The notes beneath the pieces were generated by a model, which was not told the DNA's origin, did not search any database, and saw only the letters and a program-made list of their open reading frames with translations. Source: Paraburkholderia sp. PGU19 (GTDB taxonomy: Bacteria; Pseudomonadota; Gammaproteobacteria; Burkholderiales; Burkholderiaceae). From it: a DNA stretch of 64,000 nt. The first letter of the stretch is position 1. Every line of letters begins with the position of its first letter. The position numbers and the translations under genes are program-made. Shown piece after piece: positions 50,330-59,450 of this stretch. The DNA is taken from positions 1,674,001 through 1,738,000 of the forward strand of contig NZ_AP023180.1 in the NCBI RefSeq assembly GCF_013426915.1, given 5' to 3'.

Positions 50330-51529
50330 ATGAAACGAATCGCACTGTCGACGCTCTCGCTGGCACTGCTCGGCGCTGCAGGCGCAGCACATGCACAGAG
50401 CAGCGTGACGCTTTATGGCTTGATCGATGACTCGATCCAGTACGTTCACAACTCAAACCCGGCTGACCAAAACCTTTGGCAACTGGCCGCCGGTAACCTG
50501 CAAGGCAGCCGTTGGGGCATGAAGGGCACGGAAGACCTGGGCGGTGGCCTGAAGGCGATCTTCCAGTTGGAAAGCGGCTTCAACCCGAACAACGGCAAGA
50601 TGGGCTCGTACGGCACGGGCACGAAGCTGTTCGGCCGCCAGGCATATGTCGGTTTGACGCACGACGCGTACGGTACGTTCACGCTGGGTCGCCAGTACGA
50701 CCCGCTGGTCGACCTGGTCCAGCCGCTGACGGCTGACAACTACTTCGGCAGCACGTTCACGACGCCGGGCGACGTTGACAACAACGACAACAGCTCGCGT
50801 ACGAACAACGCAATCAAGTACGTGTCGCCCGTGTGGAGCGGCTTCCAGTTCGAAGGCATGTACGCTCTCGGCGGCGTCGCTGGCGCAACGGGTGCAGGCC
50901 AATCGTGGGCAGGCGCAGCAACGTGGAGCGGCGGTCCGTTCAGCGTTGCAGCTGGCTACTTCCGCATGGAAAACGCCAACACGCTGGCTAGCCGCGGCGT
51001 CACCCCGGCAACGCCGGCTGGCACGTGGAACACAGGCGTGACGTCGGACGGTACGTTTGACGGCTCGAACATCAACGGCGCGTACCAGTCTGCCAAGCAG
51101 ATCGACATCACGTCGGTTGCTGGCCAATATGTCACGGGTCCGTTCACGTTCAACCTGCGTTACAGCTTCGCGCAGTACAAGCCGGACGCATTCTCGGGCT
51201 TCGCGTCGCAGCAGAAGTATCAGGTTGCTGGCGCCTTCGCTGGCTACCAGATCACGCCGGCGATGCTGGTCGGTCTGGGCTACACGTACACGCACGGCTC
51301 TGGCGACGCGTCGGCAAGCTACAACCAGGTTTCGTTGGGCGGCGACTACAATCTGTCGAAGCGTACCGACCTGTACCTGATCGGTGCTTACCAGCACGCA
51401 AGCGGCCATCAGCGTGATCAAACCACGGGCAAGATCGTCGACGCAGGCGCATCGGTTGGCTCGTATGGCTACCAGGCAGGTTCGACCAGCCAGGAAATCG
51501 TCAGCCTGGGTATCCGTCACAAGTTCTAA
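50330..51529 (+). CDS. Outer membrane porin, Burkholderia type
   Basis: The product has 399 residues: signal peptide (MKRIALSTLSLALLGAAG, cleavage at AHA-QSS), then the porin start SSVTLYGLIDDSIQYV, the region LQGSRWGMKGTEDLGGGLKAIF, the LFGRQAYVGL strand and a C-terminal aromatic IRHKF. It forms a trimeric general diffusion channel. GGAG at 50319-50322 supports ATG 50330 over the GTG at 50318. Codon use is strongly biased and the terminator follows, pointing to high expression. Confidence 0.93.
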   Translation: MKRIALSTLSLALLGAAGAAHAQSSVTLYGLIDDSIQYVHNSNPADQNLWQLAAGNLQGSRWGMKGTEDLGGGLKAIFQLESGFNPNNGKMGSYGTGTKLFGRQAYVGLTHDAYGTFTLGRQYDPLVDLVQPLTADNYFGSTFTTPGDVDNNDNSSRTNNAIKYVSPVWSGFQFEGMYALGGVAGATGAGQSWAGAATWSGGPFSVAAGYFRMENANTLASRGVTPATPAGTWNTGVTSDGTFDGSNINGAYQSAKQIDITSVAGQYVTGPFTFNLRYSFAQYKPDAFSGFASQQKYQVAGAFAGYQITPAMLVGLGYTYTHGSGDASASYNQVSLGGDYNLSKRTDLYLIGAYQHASGHQRDQTTGKIVDAGASVGSYGYQAGSTSQEIVSLGIRHKF

Positions 51530-51545
51530 TAGAACAATATGACGC

Positions 51546-51610
51546 ACGGCTCGAGACATCGAGCCGTACTCTGAAGCCAGCAGCGGCGCAAGCCAACGCT
51601 GGCTTTTTTC
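51546..51610 (+). terminator. Tandem hairpins, intrinsic terminator of the porin gene
   Basis: A 9-bp perfect hairpin acggctcga/tcgagccgt (51546-51567) precedes agccagc/gctggct (51575-51604) followed by six T. Both lie within 80 bases of the porin stop. Confidence 0.85.
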
Positions 51611-51667
51611 ATTGCCCCAGTGGAAAAAGTGGATGCGCCCTGAAGCGGGCGCGCTGTGTCAGCGCGA

Positions 51668-52588
51668 TCAGCCGCGCGCTTTAGGCTTGTCGGCTTGCGC
51701 CAGAGTCTGCGCGGGCCGCGGATCGACACCCGGCGTGCCGGGCGCTGCATGCGCATGCAACTCGCCCGGCGGCCGATACAGCACCATCTCTCCGACATGC
51801 CCGTTCTGCGGCACGTCGCCCGTGACTTGCCAGTCCGGATCGGGAATCTCGCCGAACACTTGCCGAAGCCGTTCGCCCCACGTGCGATGGATCATCTGGT
51901 AATAGGCATTGTCCTGATCGATCGATACGAAGCGCGTCACCTTCAGCGAATCTTTCTCATAGACGAGCAGATCGAGCGGCAGCCCGACCGAGAGGTTCGA
52001 GCGCAGCGTCGAGTCCATCGAGATCAGCGCGCACTTGGCGGCCTCGTCGAGCGGCGTGGATGGGATCAGCACGCGGTCGATGATCGGCTTGCCATACTTC
52101 GACTCGCCGATCTGAAAGTACGGGTTCACGCGTGACGATTCGATGAAATTGCCCGCCGCATAGATCATGAAGAGACGCGGCCGCGGCTGTCCGGCGCCAT
52201 TGCCGCTTTCCGCGTTCTCACGGATCTGTCCGCCGAGAATGAAGCTGCAATTGAAGTCGACGCCGAATTCCTGCAGCGCATTCGCCTCGCGCAGGTGCAC
52301 GTCGCGCACTGCCTGGCCGACCACGCGCGCGGCATCGGCCATGGTGGGCACGCTCCAGAGCGTGGGCTTCGACGAAGCGGAAGGCCCAGTAGGCTCGGAC
52401 AACTCTTGCAGCACGGCCTGCGTGAGCGACAGATTGCCCGCTCCGAGCAGCACCAGCATGCGTTCGCCAGGCTCTTCGAACACCGACATCTTGCGCGCGG
52501 TGCTGATGTGATCGACGCCGGCATTGGTCCGCGTATCCGACAGGAACACGAGCCCTTCATCGACGCACATCGCCACACAGTAAGTCAT
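51668..52588 (-). CDS. Anbu, bacterial proteasome-like peptidase
   Basis: The product has 306 residues of the Ntn-hydrolase fold. After Met removal the N-terminal Thr (MTYCVAMC) would be the nucleophile; FLSDTRTNAG and TARKMSVF carry the partner Asp and Lys. Anbu forms a helical assembly and is known to sit with the transglutaminase, alpha-E and ATP-grasp genes found upstream here. The substrate is unknown. I start at ATG 52588; an earlier frame to 52645 would bury the Thr. Confidence 0.9.
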   Translation of the reverse strand: MTYCVAMCVDEGLVFLSDTRTNAGVDHISTARKMSVFEEPGERMLVLLGAGNLSLTQAVLQELSEPTGPSASSKPTLWSVPTMADAARVVGQAVRDVHLREANALQEFGVDFNCSFILGGQIRENAESGNGAGQPRPRLFMIYAAGNFIESSRVNPYFQIGESKYGKPIIDRVLIPSTPLDEAAKCALISMDSTLRSNLSVGLPLDLLVYEKDSLKVTRFVSIDQDNAYYQMIHRTWGERLRQVFGEIPDPDWQVTGDVPQNGHVGEMVLYRPPGELHAHAAPGTPGVDPRPAQTLAQADKPKARG

Positions 52589-52748
52589 GACAGGAATCCA
52601 GACGGCTGCCCTAAACGAACGGTTGGGCGAGCCGGAAAAAGGCACAGGCCGCGGGCAGCGCCGCGGGACGCTGCCATTGTAATGCGCGCGCCTGGCACGC
52701 TGCAGCCGATGTGTGCCCGAAAAGACCCCAGGTTTAGCGGCGCGCCGC

Positions 52749-53555
52749 CTATTGCGGCGACTGTTCCTGCGCCTTCACGGCAACGGACACATCGAGCGTT
52801 TCTTCCAGTCCGCCGATACGCCGCCCGCGCACAGGCGACGCCGCTTCATAGTCGCGCGCCGCCGCGAGCCGGCAATACATCTCGCTGGCGAACGCAGCGT
52901 GCGTGACGTCGACGGAAATCCAGCCGATACCCGTGAGCCACACATCGACCCACGCGTGACTCGCCGCATGTTCGACGTCGCCCGGTTCGATATAGCCGCT
53001 CACATAGCGCGCCGGAATGCCGCGCGCGCGGCAGCACGCGAGCATCAGATGCGCGTGGTCCTGACAGACGCCCTTGCCGAGCGCGAGCGCCTGCGACGCC
53101 GTGCTCGTCACGCCCGTCGCGCCCGTCTCGAACTGCACGCGATCGATGATCTTCTCCGCCAGCGCAATCAGCGCGGCTGGCTTGTCGAGCGACGGCACGG
53201 ACGCCGCCAGTTCGCGGATCGCGGGATCGCAGTCGGTCAGCCGCGTCGCGCAGGTGAAATGCTCGAGCGGGATCGCGCCCGCGTCGTTGCCGAGCCGACC
53301 GTCGATCAACGCAAACGTGTCGACTTCGCCCGACACATGCACGCGTATCTCGTCGTGCTGCTTGTTGAGCACGAGCGTGTGCAGCACGTTGCCATAGGCA
53401 TCGAAGGTCGAGTCGAGCTTGCCGGGCGCATCGAGCGTCCAGCGCCGCACGATCTGTGAAGCACCGCTCGACGGCGTGAGGCGCAGTTGCTGGATCGAGT
53501 AATGGACCGTCGATTCGTAGCGGTAAAAGGTGTCGTGGCGGATCGTCAGATACAT
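52749..53555 (-). CDS. Transglutaminase-like cysteine peptidase of the Anbu cluster
   Basis: The product has 268 residues. The N-terminal domain (YRYESTVHYSIQQLRLTPSSG) is followed by the catalytic core: Cys in ALGKGVCQDHAHLML, His in SHAWVDVWL and Asp in WISVDVTH. It probably cleaves or links isopeptide bonds. It overlaps the alpha-E stop if the start at 53576 is used; I prefer ATG 53555 with GGAG upstream. Confidence 0.88.
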   Translation of the reverse strand: MYLTIRHDTFYRYESTVHYSIQQLRLTPSSGASQIVRRWTLDAPGKLDSTFDAYGNVLHTLVLNKQHDEIRVHVSGEVDTFALIDGRLGNDAGAIPLEHFTCATRLTDCDPAIRELAASVPSLDKPAALIALAEKIIDRVQFETGATGVTSTASQALALGKGVCQDHAHLMLACCRARGIPARYVSGYIEPGDVEHAASHAWVDVWLTGIGWISVDVTHAAFASEMYCRLAAARDYEAASPVRGRRIGGLEETLDVSVAVKAQEQSPQ

Positions 53556-53568
53556 TGAGGGCACTCCA

Positions 53569-54519
53569 TCAGGCAACGGGCAGCATCAGGTACGTGCGCG
53601 CGACCATGTTGCCGAGTTCGAACACGCGGGCGAGAAACTGCGTGAGCCACGCGTGCAGACCGGTTTCGAAAATCTGCCGGATATCCGAGTAAAGCAGTTC
53701 GGCGCGCAGCTTGCCCGCAAAGCGCTCGCATTGATTCGAGCCCTGCGTGCGCAGCATCGCGAGGTTTTCGCAGACGCCGTCGAGCGACGCCAGCAGCGAG
53801 CGCGGCATCTGCGAATTCAGGATCATCAGTTCGACCACACGCGCCGGCGTCACGACATCCCGATACACCTTGCGGTAGATCTCCAGCGCCGACACCGAAC
53901 TCAGAATCGACGTCCAGTAATAGAAGTCTTCGAGCTGCCGGGCCGCCTCGCGCGAGTTCGGCTCGGCGTCGGCGAAGCGCACGTCGAGAATGCGCGCCGT
54001 GTTGTCCGCGCGTTCGAGAAAGGTGCCGAGCTGCGTGAAGAAGAATGCGTCGTCCTGCAACGCGGTGCCGATCGTCACGCCGCGCGACAGATGCGAGCGG
54101 AACTTCACCCATTCGAACAGCGCCGACAGGTTGTTCGACACCTCGCCGTGGGCGGTGCGCTCGTTGAATTCGAGCCACGTATCGTTGATCGTCTCCCACC
54201 ATTCGGTGGTCAGTGTGCCGCGCACCGCGCGCGCGTTTTCGCGGGCTGCCTGCAGACACGAATGAATGCTCGACGGGTTGGTCGGATCGGCCACCATGAA
54301 ATCGAGCACGTTTTCGCGGGTCGGCTCGTCGTAGCGCTGCGCGAACGCGTGCTCCAGCTCGGAGATGCGCAGCACCGAGCGCTGCGTGCGCTCCTCCTGT
54401 TCGGGCGTCTGCGGCAGCAATTGCGCCTTCAGGTTGATGTCGAGCATGCGCGCGGTATTCTCCGCGCGCTCCATGTAACGGGCCATCCAGAACAGATGAT
54501 CGGCAGTGCGGCTCAGCAT
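53569..54519 (-). CDS. Alpha-E domain protein of the Anbu cluster
   Basis: The product has 316 residues, all helical, the alpha-E family (COG2307) with the typical start MLSRTADHLFWMARYMERAENTARML. Its role is unknown; it is the constant partner of the ATP-grasp protein. GGAAAG precedes ATG 54519. The longer frame to 54750 lies in the 3' end of the upstream gene and is not used. Confidence 0.88.
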   Translation of the reverse strand: MLSRTADHLFWMARYMERAENTARMLDINLKAQLLPQTPEQEERTQRSVLRISELEHAFAQRYDEPTRENVLDFMVADPTNPSSIHSCLQAARENARAVRGTLTTEWWETINDTWLEFNERTAHGEVSNNLSALFEWVKFRSHLSRGVTIGTALQDDAFFFTQLGTFLERADNTARILDVRFADAEPNSREAARQLEDFYYWTSILSSVSALEIYRKVYRDVVTPARVVELMILNSQMPRSLLASLDGVCENLAMLRTQGSNQCERFAGKLRAELLYSDIRQIFETGLHAWLTQFLARVFELGNMVARTYLMLPVA

Positions 54520-54650
54520 GTCGGCTTTCCGTATTGATTGGACGCGCTCTCGTCGCCGTGTGACGCGAAGCGCGCCGGGTTGCCCGTGGTTTGTCGGCTT
54601 TGCGCCTGCATCGCGCGATGCGGGCGCTTCGGAACATCGGTCGGACGTGG

Positions 54651-56060
54651 TCAGTCGACCATCCAGGTGTCTTTCGTGCCGCCTCCCTGAGACGAGTTGA
54701 CGACCAGCGAGCCCTCCTGCAACGCGACGCGCGTGAGGCCGCCCGCGCACATCGTCACCGTCTTGCCCGACAGGACGAAAGGGCGCAAATCGATATGGCG
54801 CGGCGCGATGCCCGATTCGACGAAAGTCGGACAGGCTGACAGCGCGAGCGTCGGCTGCGCGATGTAGCCGGCGGGCTTTTCGATCAGCCGCTGGCGGAAC
54901 GCCTCGATTTCCGCCGACGTCGACGCCGGCCCGACGAGCATCCCGTAACCGCCTGCGCCATGCACCTCCTTGACGACCAGCTCGGGCAGATGCGCGAGCG
55001 TGTAGGCGAGGTCGTCAGGCTTGCGGCACTGGTAGGTCGGCACGTTGTTCAGGATCGGCTTTTCACCCAGATAGAACTCGATCATGTCGGGCACGTACGG
55101 ATAGATCGACTTGTCGTCGGCGATACCTGTGCCCATCGCGTTCGCCAGCGCCACACGACCCGCGCGATACGCCGTCAGCAGCCCCGGCACGCCGAGCGCC
55201 GAATCCGGGCGGAACGCGAGCGGATCGAGAAAGTCGTCGTCGACCCGCCGGTAGATCACATCCACGCGCCGCGGCCCTTGGGTGGTGCGCATGAACACGT
55301 AGTTGTCGTCGACGAAGAGGTCCTTGCCTTCCACCAGTTCGACGCCCATCTGCTGCGCGAGGAAGGTGTGCTCGAAGTAGGCGGAGTTGTACATGCCGGG
55401 CGTCAGCACGACGACGACGGGATCGTCGACGCCTTCGGGCGCCACCGAACGCAGCGTGTCGAGCAGCAGATCGGGATAGTGGGCGACGGGCGCGATGCGG
55501 TTCTGCACGAACAGTTCGGGGAAGAGCCGCATCATCATCTTGCGGTTTTCGAGCATGTACGACACGCCCGACGGCACGCGCAGATTGTCTTCGAGCACGT
55601 AGAACTCGCCGTTCTCGCCGGCGCGCACGACGTCGACGCCTGCGATGTGGGCGTAGACGCCGAGCGGCACGTCGACGCCCTGCATTTCCGGCCGGTATTG
55701 CGCGTTGGTGTAGACCTGATCGGCGGGCACGATGCCGGCGCGAACGATGTTGCGGTCGTGATAGACGTCGTGAATGAAGAGGTTGAGCGCCTGGACGCGC
55801 TGCCTGAGGCCGGCTTCGAGCGTTTGCCATTCGCCGCGCGGGATGATGCGCGGGATCAGATCGAACGGGATGAGCCGCTCGGTGCCTGACAGATCGCCGT
55901 TGACGGCGAACGTGATGCCGACGCGGCGAAACAGCAGATCGGCTTCGGCCCGCTTTCTCACGATTGCCTCACTGCCTTGCTGCACGAGCCAGCGTTCGAA
56001 CCGCTGATAGTGCGGCCGCACGGCGTCATCGAACTGACGCATCTCGTCAAAGCATCGCAT
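54651..56060 (-). CDS. Circularly permuted ATP-grasp protein of the Anbu cluster
   Basis: The product has 469 residues (COG2308 family). Family blocks seen include ERLIPFDLIPRIIPRGEW, GVYAHIAGVDVVR, NLRVPSGVSYMLENR, VKEVHGAGGYGM and SQGGGTKDTW at the end. It is predicted to join an amino acid or peptide to an unknown acceptor with ATP. It heads the four-gene minus-strand cluster. I start at ATG 56060 (GGGGCG upstream). Confidence 0.9.
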   Translation of the reverse strand: MRCFDEMRQFDDAVRPHYQRFERWLVQQGSEAIVRKRAEADLLFRRVGITFAVNGDLSGTERLIPFDLIPRIIPRGEWQTLEAGLRQRVQALNLFIHDVYHDRNIVRAGIVPADQVYTNAQYRPEMQGVDVPLGVYAHIAGVDVVRAGENGEFYVLEDNLRVPSGVSYMLENRKMMMRLFPELFVQNRIAPVAHYPDLLLDTLRSVAPEGVDDPVVVVLTPGMYNSAYFEHTFLAQQMGVELVEGKDLFVDDNYVFMRTTQGPRRVDVIYRRVDDDFLDPLAFRPDSALGVPGLLTAYRAGRVALANAMGTGIADDKSIYPYVPDMIEFYLGEKPILNNVPTYQCRKPDDLAYTLAHLPELVVKEVHGAGGYGMLVGPASTSAEIEAFRQRLIEKPAGYIAQPTLALSACPTFVESGIAPRHIDLRPFVLSGKTVTMCAGGLTRVALQEGSLVVNSSQGGGTKDTWMVD

Positions 56061-56610
56061 GTTACGCCCCACTCTTTTTGTCGGATAGAAGGCGAATGCG
56101 CTGCGCATTCGGTTTTTCAATCTCGATCAAGCAAGCGTTATGCCATTCGGGATTTGTGCGCTGCGCGCGGTGGATGCACTGGGAACGCGCACTGCGATGG
56201 CGCTCGATTGTCCTTGTCATCGTAGCGCGGAGGGGGAGGATGCGCTACTCCGGTGCGTGTTGTTGCGTACACGGTGCAGGGGGGCGCTGGCGCGGGCCCT
56301 GGTTTGGGGATCGGTTTTGGTTTGGTTTTGGTTTTGGGTTTGGTTTTGGCTCGCGGCGCGGGAGTTGGGTTGTTTGTCTCTGTCATGCAGTCCGCGTTAT
56401 GAGTTTCCCGTGTATGCGTTGCCCCTGTGCGGGGCGGCATGTCTTTTTGTTGGCACCGGCGGTTTGGCTGCGTCGCGCGGCCGGGTTGGTTTGCTCGTGT
56501 TTTTGCTGGCGTCCGCGTTACGGTATCTGCCGTTCATGCATTTGCGCATTTGCGCCGCGGCGCGGGCGGTTTTGTTCGTTCTTTGCGCTGGCATCCGCGA
56601 TGCGTTAGCG
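56061..56610. other. Low-complexity upstream region of the Anbu cluster
   Basis: About 550 bases. A run of ggttttggtttgg units lies at 56309-56352, G/T-rich on the plus strand. Between 56420 and 56610 are decayed copies of the gcccctgtgcggggcggca unit that also forms the outer end of the 610-bp palindromic element. No gene is supported. Confidence 0.5.
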
Positions 56611-57157
56611 TGCTTCACGCGTCGCCCCTGTGCGGGGCGGCACCTACTTTTCTTTGCCGCCGCAAAGAAAAGTAGGCAAAAGAAAGCGGCTAACACCGCC
56701 AGCTTTTGTGTTTGCCTGAGGGCCCCCAAAGGGTCTTACGCTTCACACGGCAACGCACCTGTTCGCGTGCGTTGCCAACGCGCTGATCAGATGCATCACC
56801 CGCTTCAGACACCCGTACATGGTCAAGCGGCAGCGAATGGTTTCTGCCGCCCAGGTGGCAAACTGTGTGTAGGTTGTGCCGTCGTACAGGGTAGCGCTTT
56901 TACACGGTGGCACGCGTGCGCTATCAGTCCGAAGTGATGCATGTGGGGTGCGACGGCCTACACACAGTTTGCCACCTGGGCGACCGAGGAATGTCTGGCA
57001 CGGCGTGCTGCGACGCGGGCGCGCGAAGCGGGTGATGCGCACCGCAAGAGCGTTGGCAACGAACGTGGGTCACGTGGTTGCCGTGTGAAGCGTAAGACCC
57101 TTTGGGGGCCCTCAGGCAGGAAGAAGAGTTGGCGGTGTTAGCCGCTTTCTTTTGCCT

Positions 57158-58282
57158 GGCGGTTTCAAGATGCAAGTGCAACACTTCCGTTTAGGATACG
57201 TTGCATGGGAAAGAACTACGAACATCTGAGCGCCGAAGAGCGCGGTGTGATCTTTACAATGAAGCTTGAGGCCAAGAGCACGCGCGAGATCGCGCGTGCT
57301 CTTTTGCGCTCACCAAGTACGATCAGTCGTGAACTGAGGCGCAATGACTGGAAACCGGCCCACGAGCGCTCTGTGATGGGACGCCCTGCGATCGCAGGCG
57401 GCTACAATTCAAGACGTGCGGGTTTGCGGGCAGGCAGACTGCGGCGCAAGCCACGGCGGGAGCGCAAACTGCACATCGACGGAGCGCTGTGGCCGCAAGT
57501 GCGCGAACTGTTGAGCAAACACCATTCACCCGAGCAGATCAGTGCGCAACTGAAGCTGGCGCATCCGGACGAGCCCACCCTGAACGTATCTCACGAAACC
57601 ATCTATCACGCCATCTACGCAATGCCTCGGGGCGAGCTTAAACGCGAGCTGATCGCGCTTCTCAGACGGGGGCGCAGCACGCGCAGACCCCGCTCGCACG
57701 GTGAAGACCGACGAGGCAAGCTCACCGACATGGTCAGCATCCACGTGCGTCCGCCCGAGGCAAACGAGCGGTTGATTACCGGACACTGGGAAGGCGATCT
57801 CATCAAGGGTGCAGCAAACCGCTCGGCGGTGGGCACGCTGATCGATCGCAGCACACTGTTCCTGATGCTGGTCAAAATGGATGGCAGCACAGCGGAAGAG
57901 GCGTTGCGGGCCTACAGCGCGGCGTTCGCGCCGCTTGACCCGCAACTGCTCAAGACGCTGACCTACGATCAGGGCAAGGAGATGGCACTGCACAAGGAAC
58001 TGGCCAAAGCGACGGGCATCCGCATCTACTTCTGCGATCCACACAGCCCGTGGCAGCGCGGTATCTGTGAGAACACCAACGGTCTGTTGCGCCAGTACCT
58101 GCCCAAAGGCGCGGACCTGTCCGTGCTCTCACAGCGTCAGCTTGACCTGATTGCTATCGAGATGAACACCCGTCCACGCAAGACTCTCGGCTGGAGAACG
58201 CCTGCGCAAGCCTTTATTGAAAACTGCAAGAAACAGGGAATCGAAATCAACCCCGCTGTTGCACTTGGTCTTTGAAACCGCC
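57158..58282 (+). mobile_element. IS30-family insertion sequence, complete
   Basis: The element is 1125 bp. The ends ggcggtttcaaga (left) and tctttgaaaccgcc (right) form the terminal inverted repeat, and a 3-bp target duplication CCT lies at 57155-57157 and 58283-58285. The uninterrupted target is seen in copy B at 61706-61720. Intact ends and transposase suggest a recent insertion. Confidence 0.93.
57205..58275 (+). CDS. IS30-family transposase
   Basis: The product has 356 residues. The N-terminal helix-turn-helix (MGKNYEHLSAEERGVIFTMK, STREIARALLRSPSTISREL) binds the ends. The DDE catalytic residues fall in GHWEGDLIKGA, LTYDQGKEM and GICENTNGLLRQYLPKG. It is full length and uninterrupted, so probably active. 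Confidence 0.94.
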   Translation: MGKNYEHLSAEERGVIFTMKLEAKSTREIARALLRSPSTISRELRRNDWKPAHERSVMGRPAIAGGYNSRRAGLRAGRLRRKPRRERKLHIDGALWPQVRELLSKHHSPEQISAQLKLAHPDEPTLNVSHETIYHAIYAMPRGELKRELIALLRRGRSTRRPRSHGEDRRGKLTDMVSIHVRPPEANERLITGHWEGDLIKGAANRSAVGTLIDRSTLFLMLVKMDGSTAEEALRAYSAAFAPLDPQLLKTLTYDQGKEMALHKELAKATGIRIYFCDPHSPWQRGICENTNGLLRQYLPKGADLSVLSQRQLDLIAIEMNTRPRKTLGWRTPAQAFIENCKKQGIEINPAVALGL

Positions 58283-58349
58283 CCTACTTTTCTTTGCGGC
58301 GGCAAAGAAAAGTAGGTGCCGCCCCGCACAGGGGCGACGCGTGAAGCAA

Positions 58350-58661
58350 GCTAACGCATCGCGGATGCCTGCGCAAACACGAGCAAACCACCCAGCGTCG
58401 CAGACAACCAAAACCAAGTCCCGCCCCGCAGAGTGGCGACGCCTGAAGCACGAAGGCAAAGCACGGATGTCAGCGAACACCCCAAAAAAAGCCAAACCAG
58501 CCGCGCTACGAAAGCAACCCCCGGATACCAGCGCAATATCAAGCGCTACCCCACCCCCAGCGTCGCAGACAAAAAACAAAATCCCCGCACACTTCCGCAT
58601 GCGGGACCGCGATAAAGCAACCCAACGACAGCGGCTCGCGCCGCCATCGAGGCGCATCAAC
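58350..58661. other. Repeat-rich spacer before the HU gene
   Basis: About 310 bases. It includes decayed units of the same palindromic family (gccccgcagagtggcgacgc near 58424-58443). It also holds the downstream side of the HU gene, without a clear terminator. Confidence 0.45.
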
Positions 58662-59111
58662 TTACGCTGCTGCGTCCTTCAGCTTCTTCAACGCACGTGC
58701 CTTGACCCGCACGCTTGCCGGCTTCGCCGGGAACCAACGCTCCTGACCCGTGAACGGGTCCTTGCCGAAGCGCTTCTTCTTCGCCGGAACGGTCTGAACG
58801 ACGATCTTCAGAAGACCCGACAGCGTGAATTCGCCAGCGCCCTTCTTGTGAACCGAACCGAGGATCGTGTCTTCGAGTGCAGCCAGAACTGCCTTCGCCG
58901 ACTTCGGCTCGACGCCCGCACGCTCCGCAACGTGTGCAGCCAGCGAGGCCTTCGTGAAGGTGTCCTTGATCGGCGAGGGAACGCCGGACGCCTTCACGGC
59001 GACCTTCTTAGCCGTGACTTTCTTTGCGGGAGCAGCAGCTTTCTTTGCAGCAACCTTCTTCGTCGGTACCGTAGCAGCCTTCTTGGCTACCTTTTTTGCG
59101 GAAGTCGCCAT
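58662..59111 (-). CDS. HU-family DNA-binding protein with Lys/Ala-rich N-terminal tail
   Basis: The product has 149 residues. The first 45 are histone H1-like repeats (AKKVAKKAA, AAPAKKVTAKKVA). The rest is an HU/IHF fold (ASLAAHVAERAGVEPKSAKAVLAALEDTI, GEFTLSGLLKIVVQTVP, FTGQERWFPAKPASVRVKARALKKLK). It should bind and compact DNA without strong sequence preference. AGGAGA precedes ATG 59111. Confidence 0.93.
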   Translation of the reverse strand: MATSAKKVAKKAATVPTKKVAAKKAAAPAKKVTAKKVAVKASGVPSPIKDTFTKASLAAHVAERAGVEPKSAKAVLAALEDTILGSVHKKGAGEFTLSGLLKIVVQTVPAKKKRFGKDPFTGQERWFPAKPASVRVKARALKKLKDAAA

Positions 59112-59450
59112 ATTTCTCCTACCTCTAAGGGTCATTGATTGCGAGAAGCGCACGCGATATGCACACGCTTCAACGCCGGATTCTACAAGCGCTTTTGCGT
59201 TCTGCGCGAATCTTTTGTGTATAACGGTTACGGTTTGTTGCGTGGCGCTGACTACCTCGCGCATTTCGAGCCTGTTTTTAAGGGGTAAACGCGATCGCCA
59301 GGCGATTTCGCCGCACCTGTCCAGCACGAATCGTGAACCCATCGCCTGCCAGGAAGACGCCCGTCTCAATGAAGAAATTGAGCGTGCGTTACGCGCACGA
59401 GCGTCGGGGACCCCTGACAGGACGGCATGCGCGACCCCTCAAAAGCACGC
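59112..59450. other. Intergenic region upstream of the HU gene
   Basis: About 340 bases, holding the HU promoter and the end of the MocR-type gene. No gene is supported. Confidence 0.4.

Larger units (their letters stand above)
56611..58349. repeat. 610-bp triple-nested palindromic element, copy A (split by an IS)
   Basis: Three inverted arm pairs are nested around a core. The outer arms are about 90 bp: 56611-56700 with 57130-57157 plus 58286-58349. The middle arms are 42 bp and perfect: 56713-56754 with 57077-57118. The inner arms are 26 bp and perfect: 56848-56873 with 56957-56982. Each outer arm itself contains the self-complementary cctacttttctttgc/gcaaagaaaagtagg. The IS30 element sits in the right outer arm. 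No coding frame is convincing. Confidence 0.85.
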
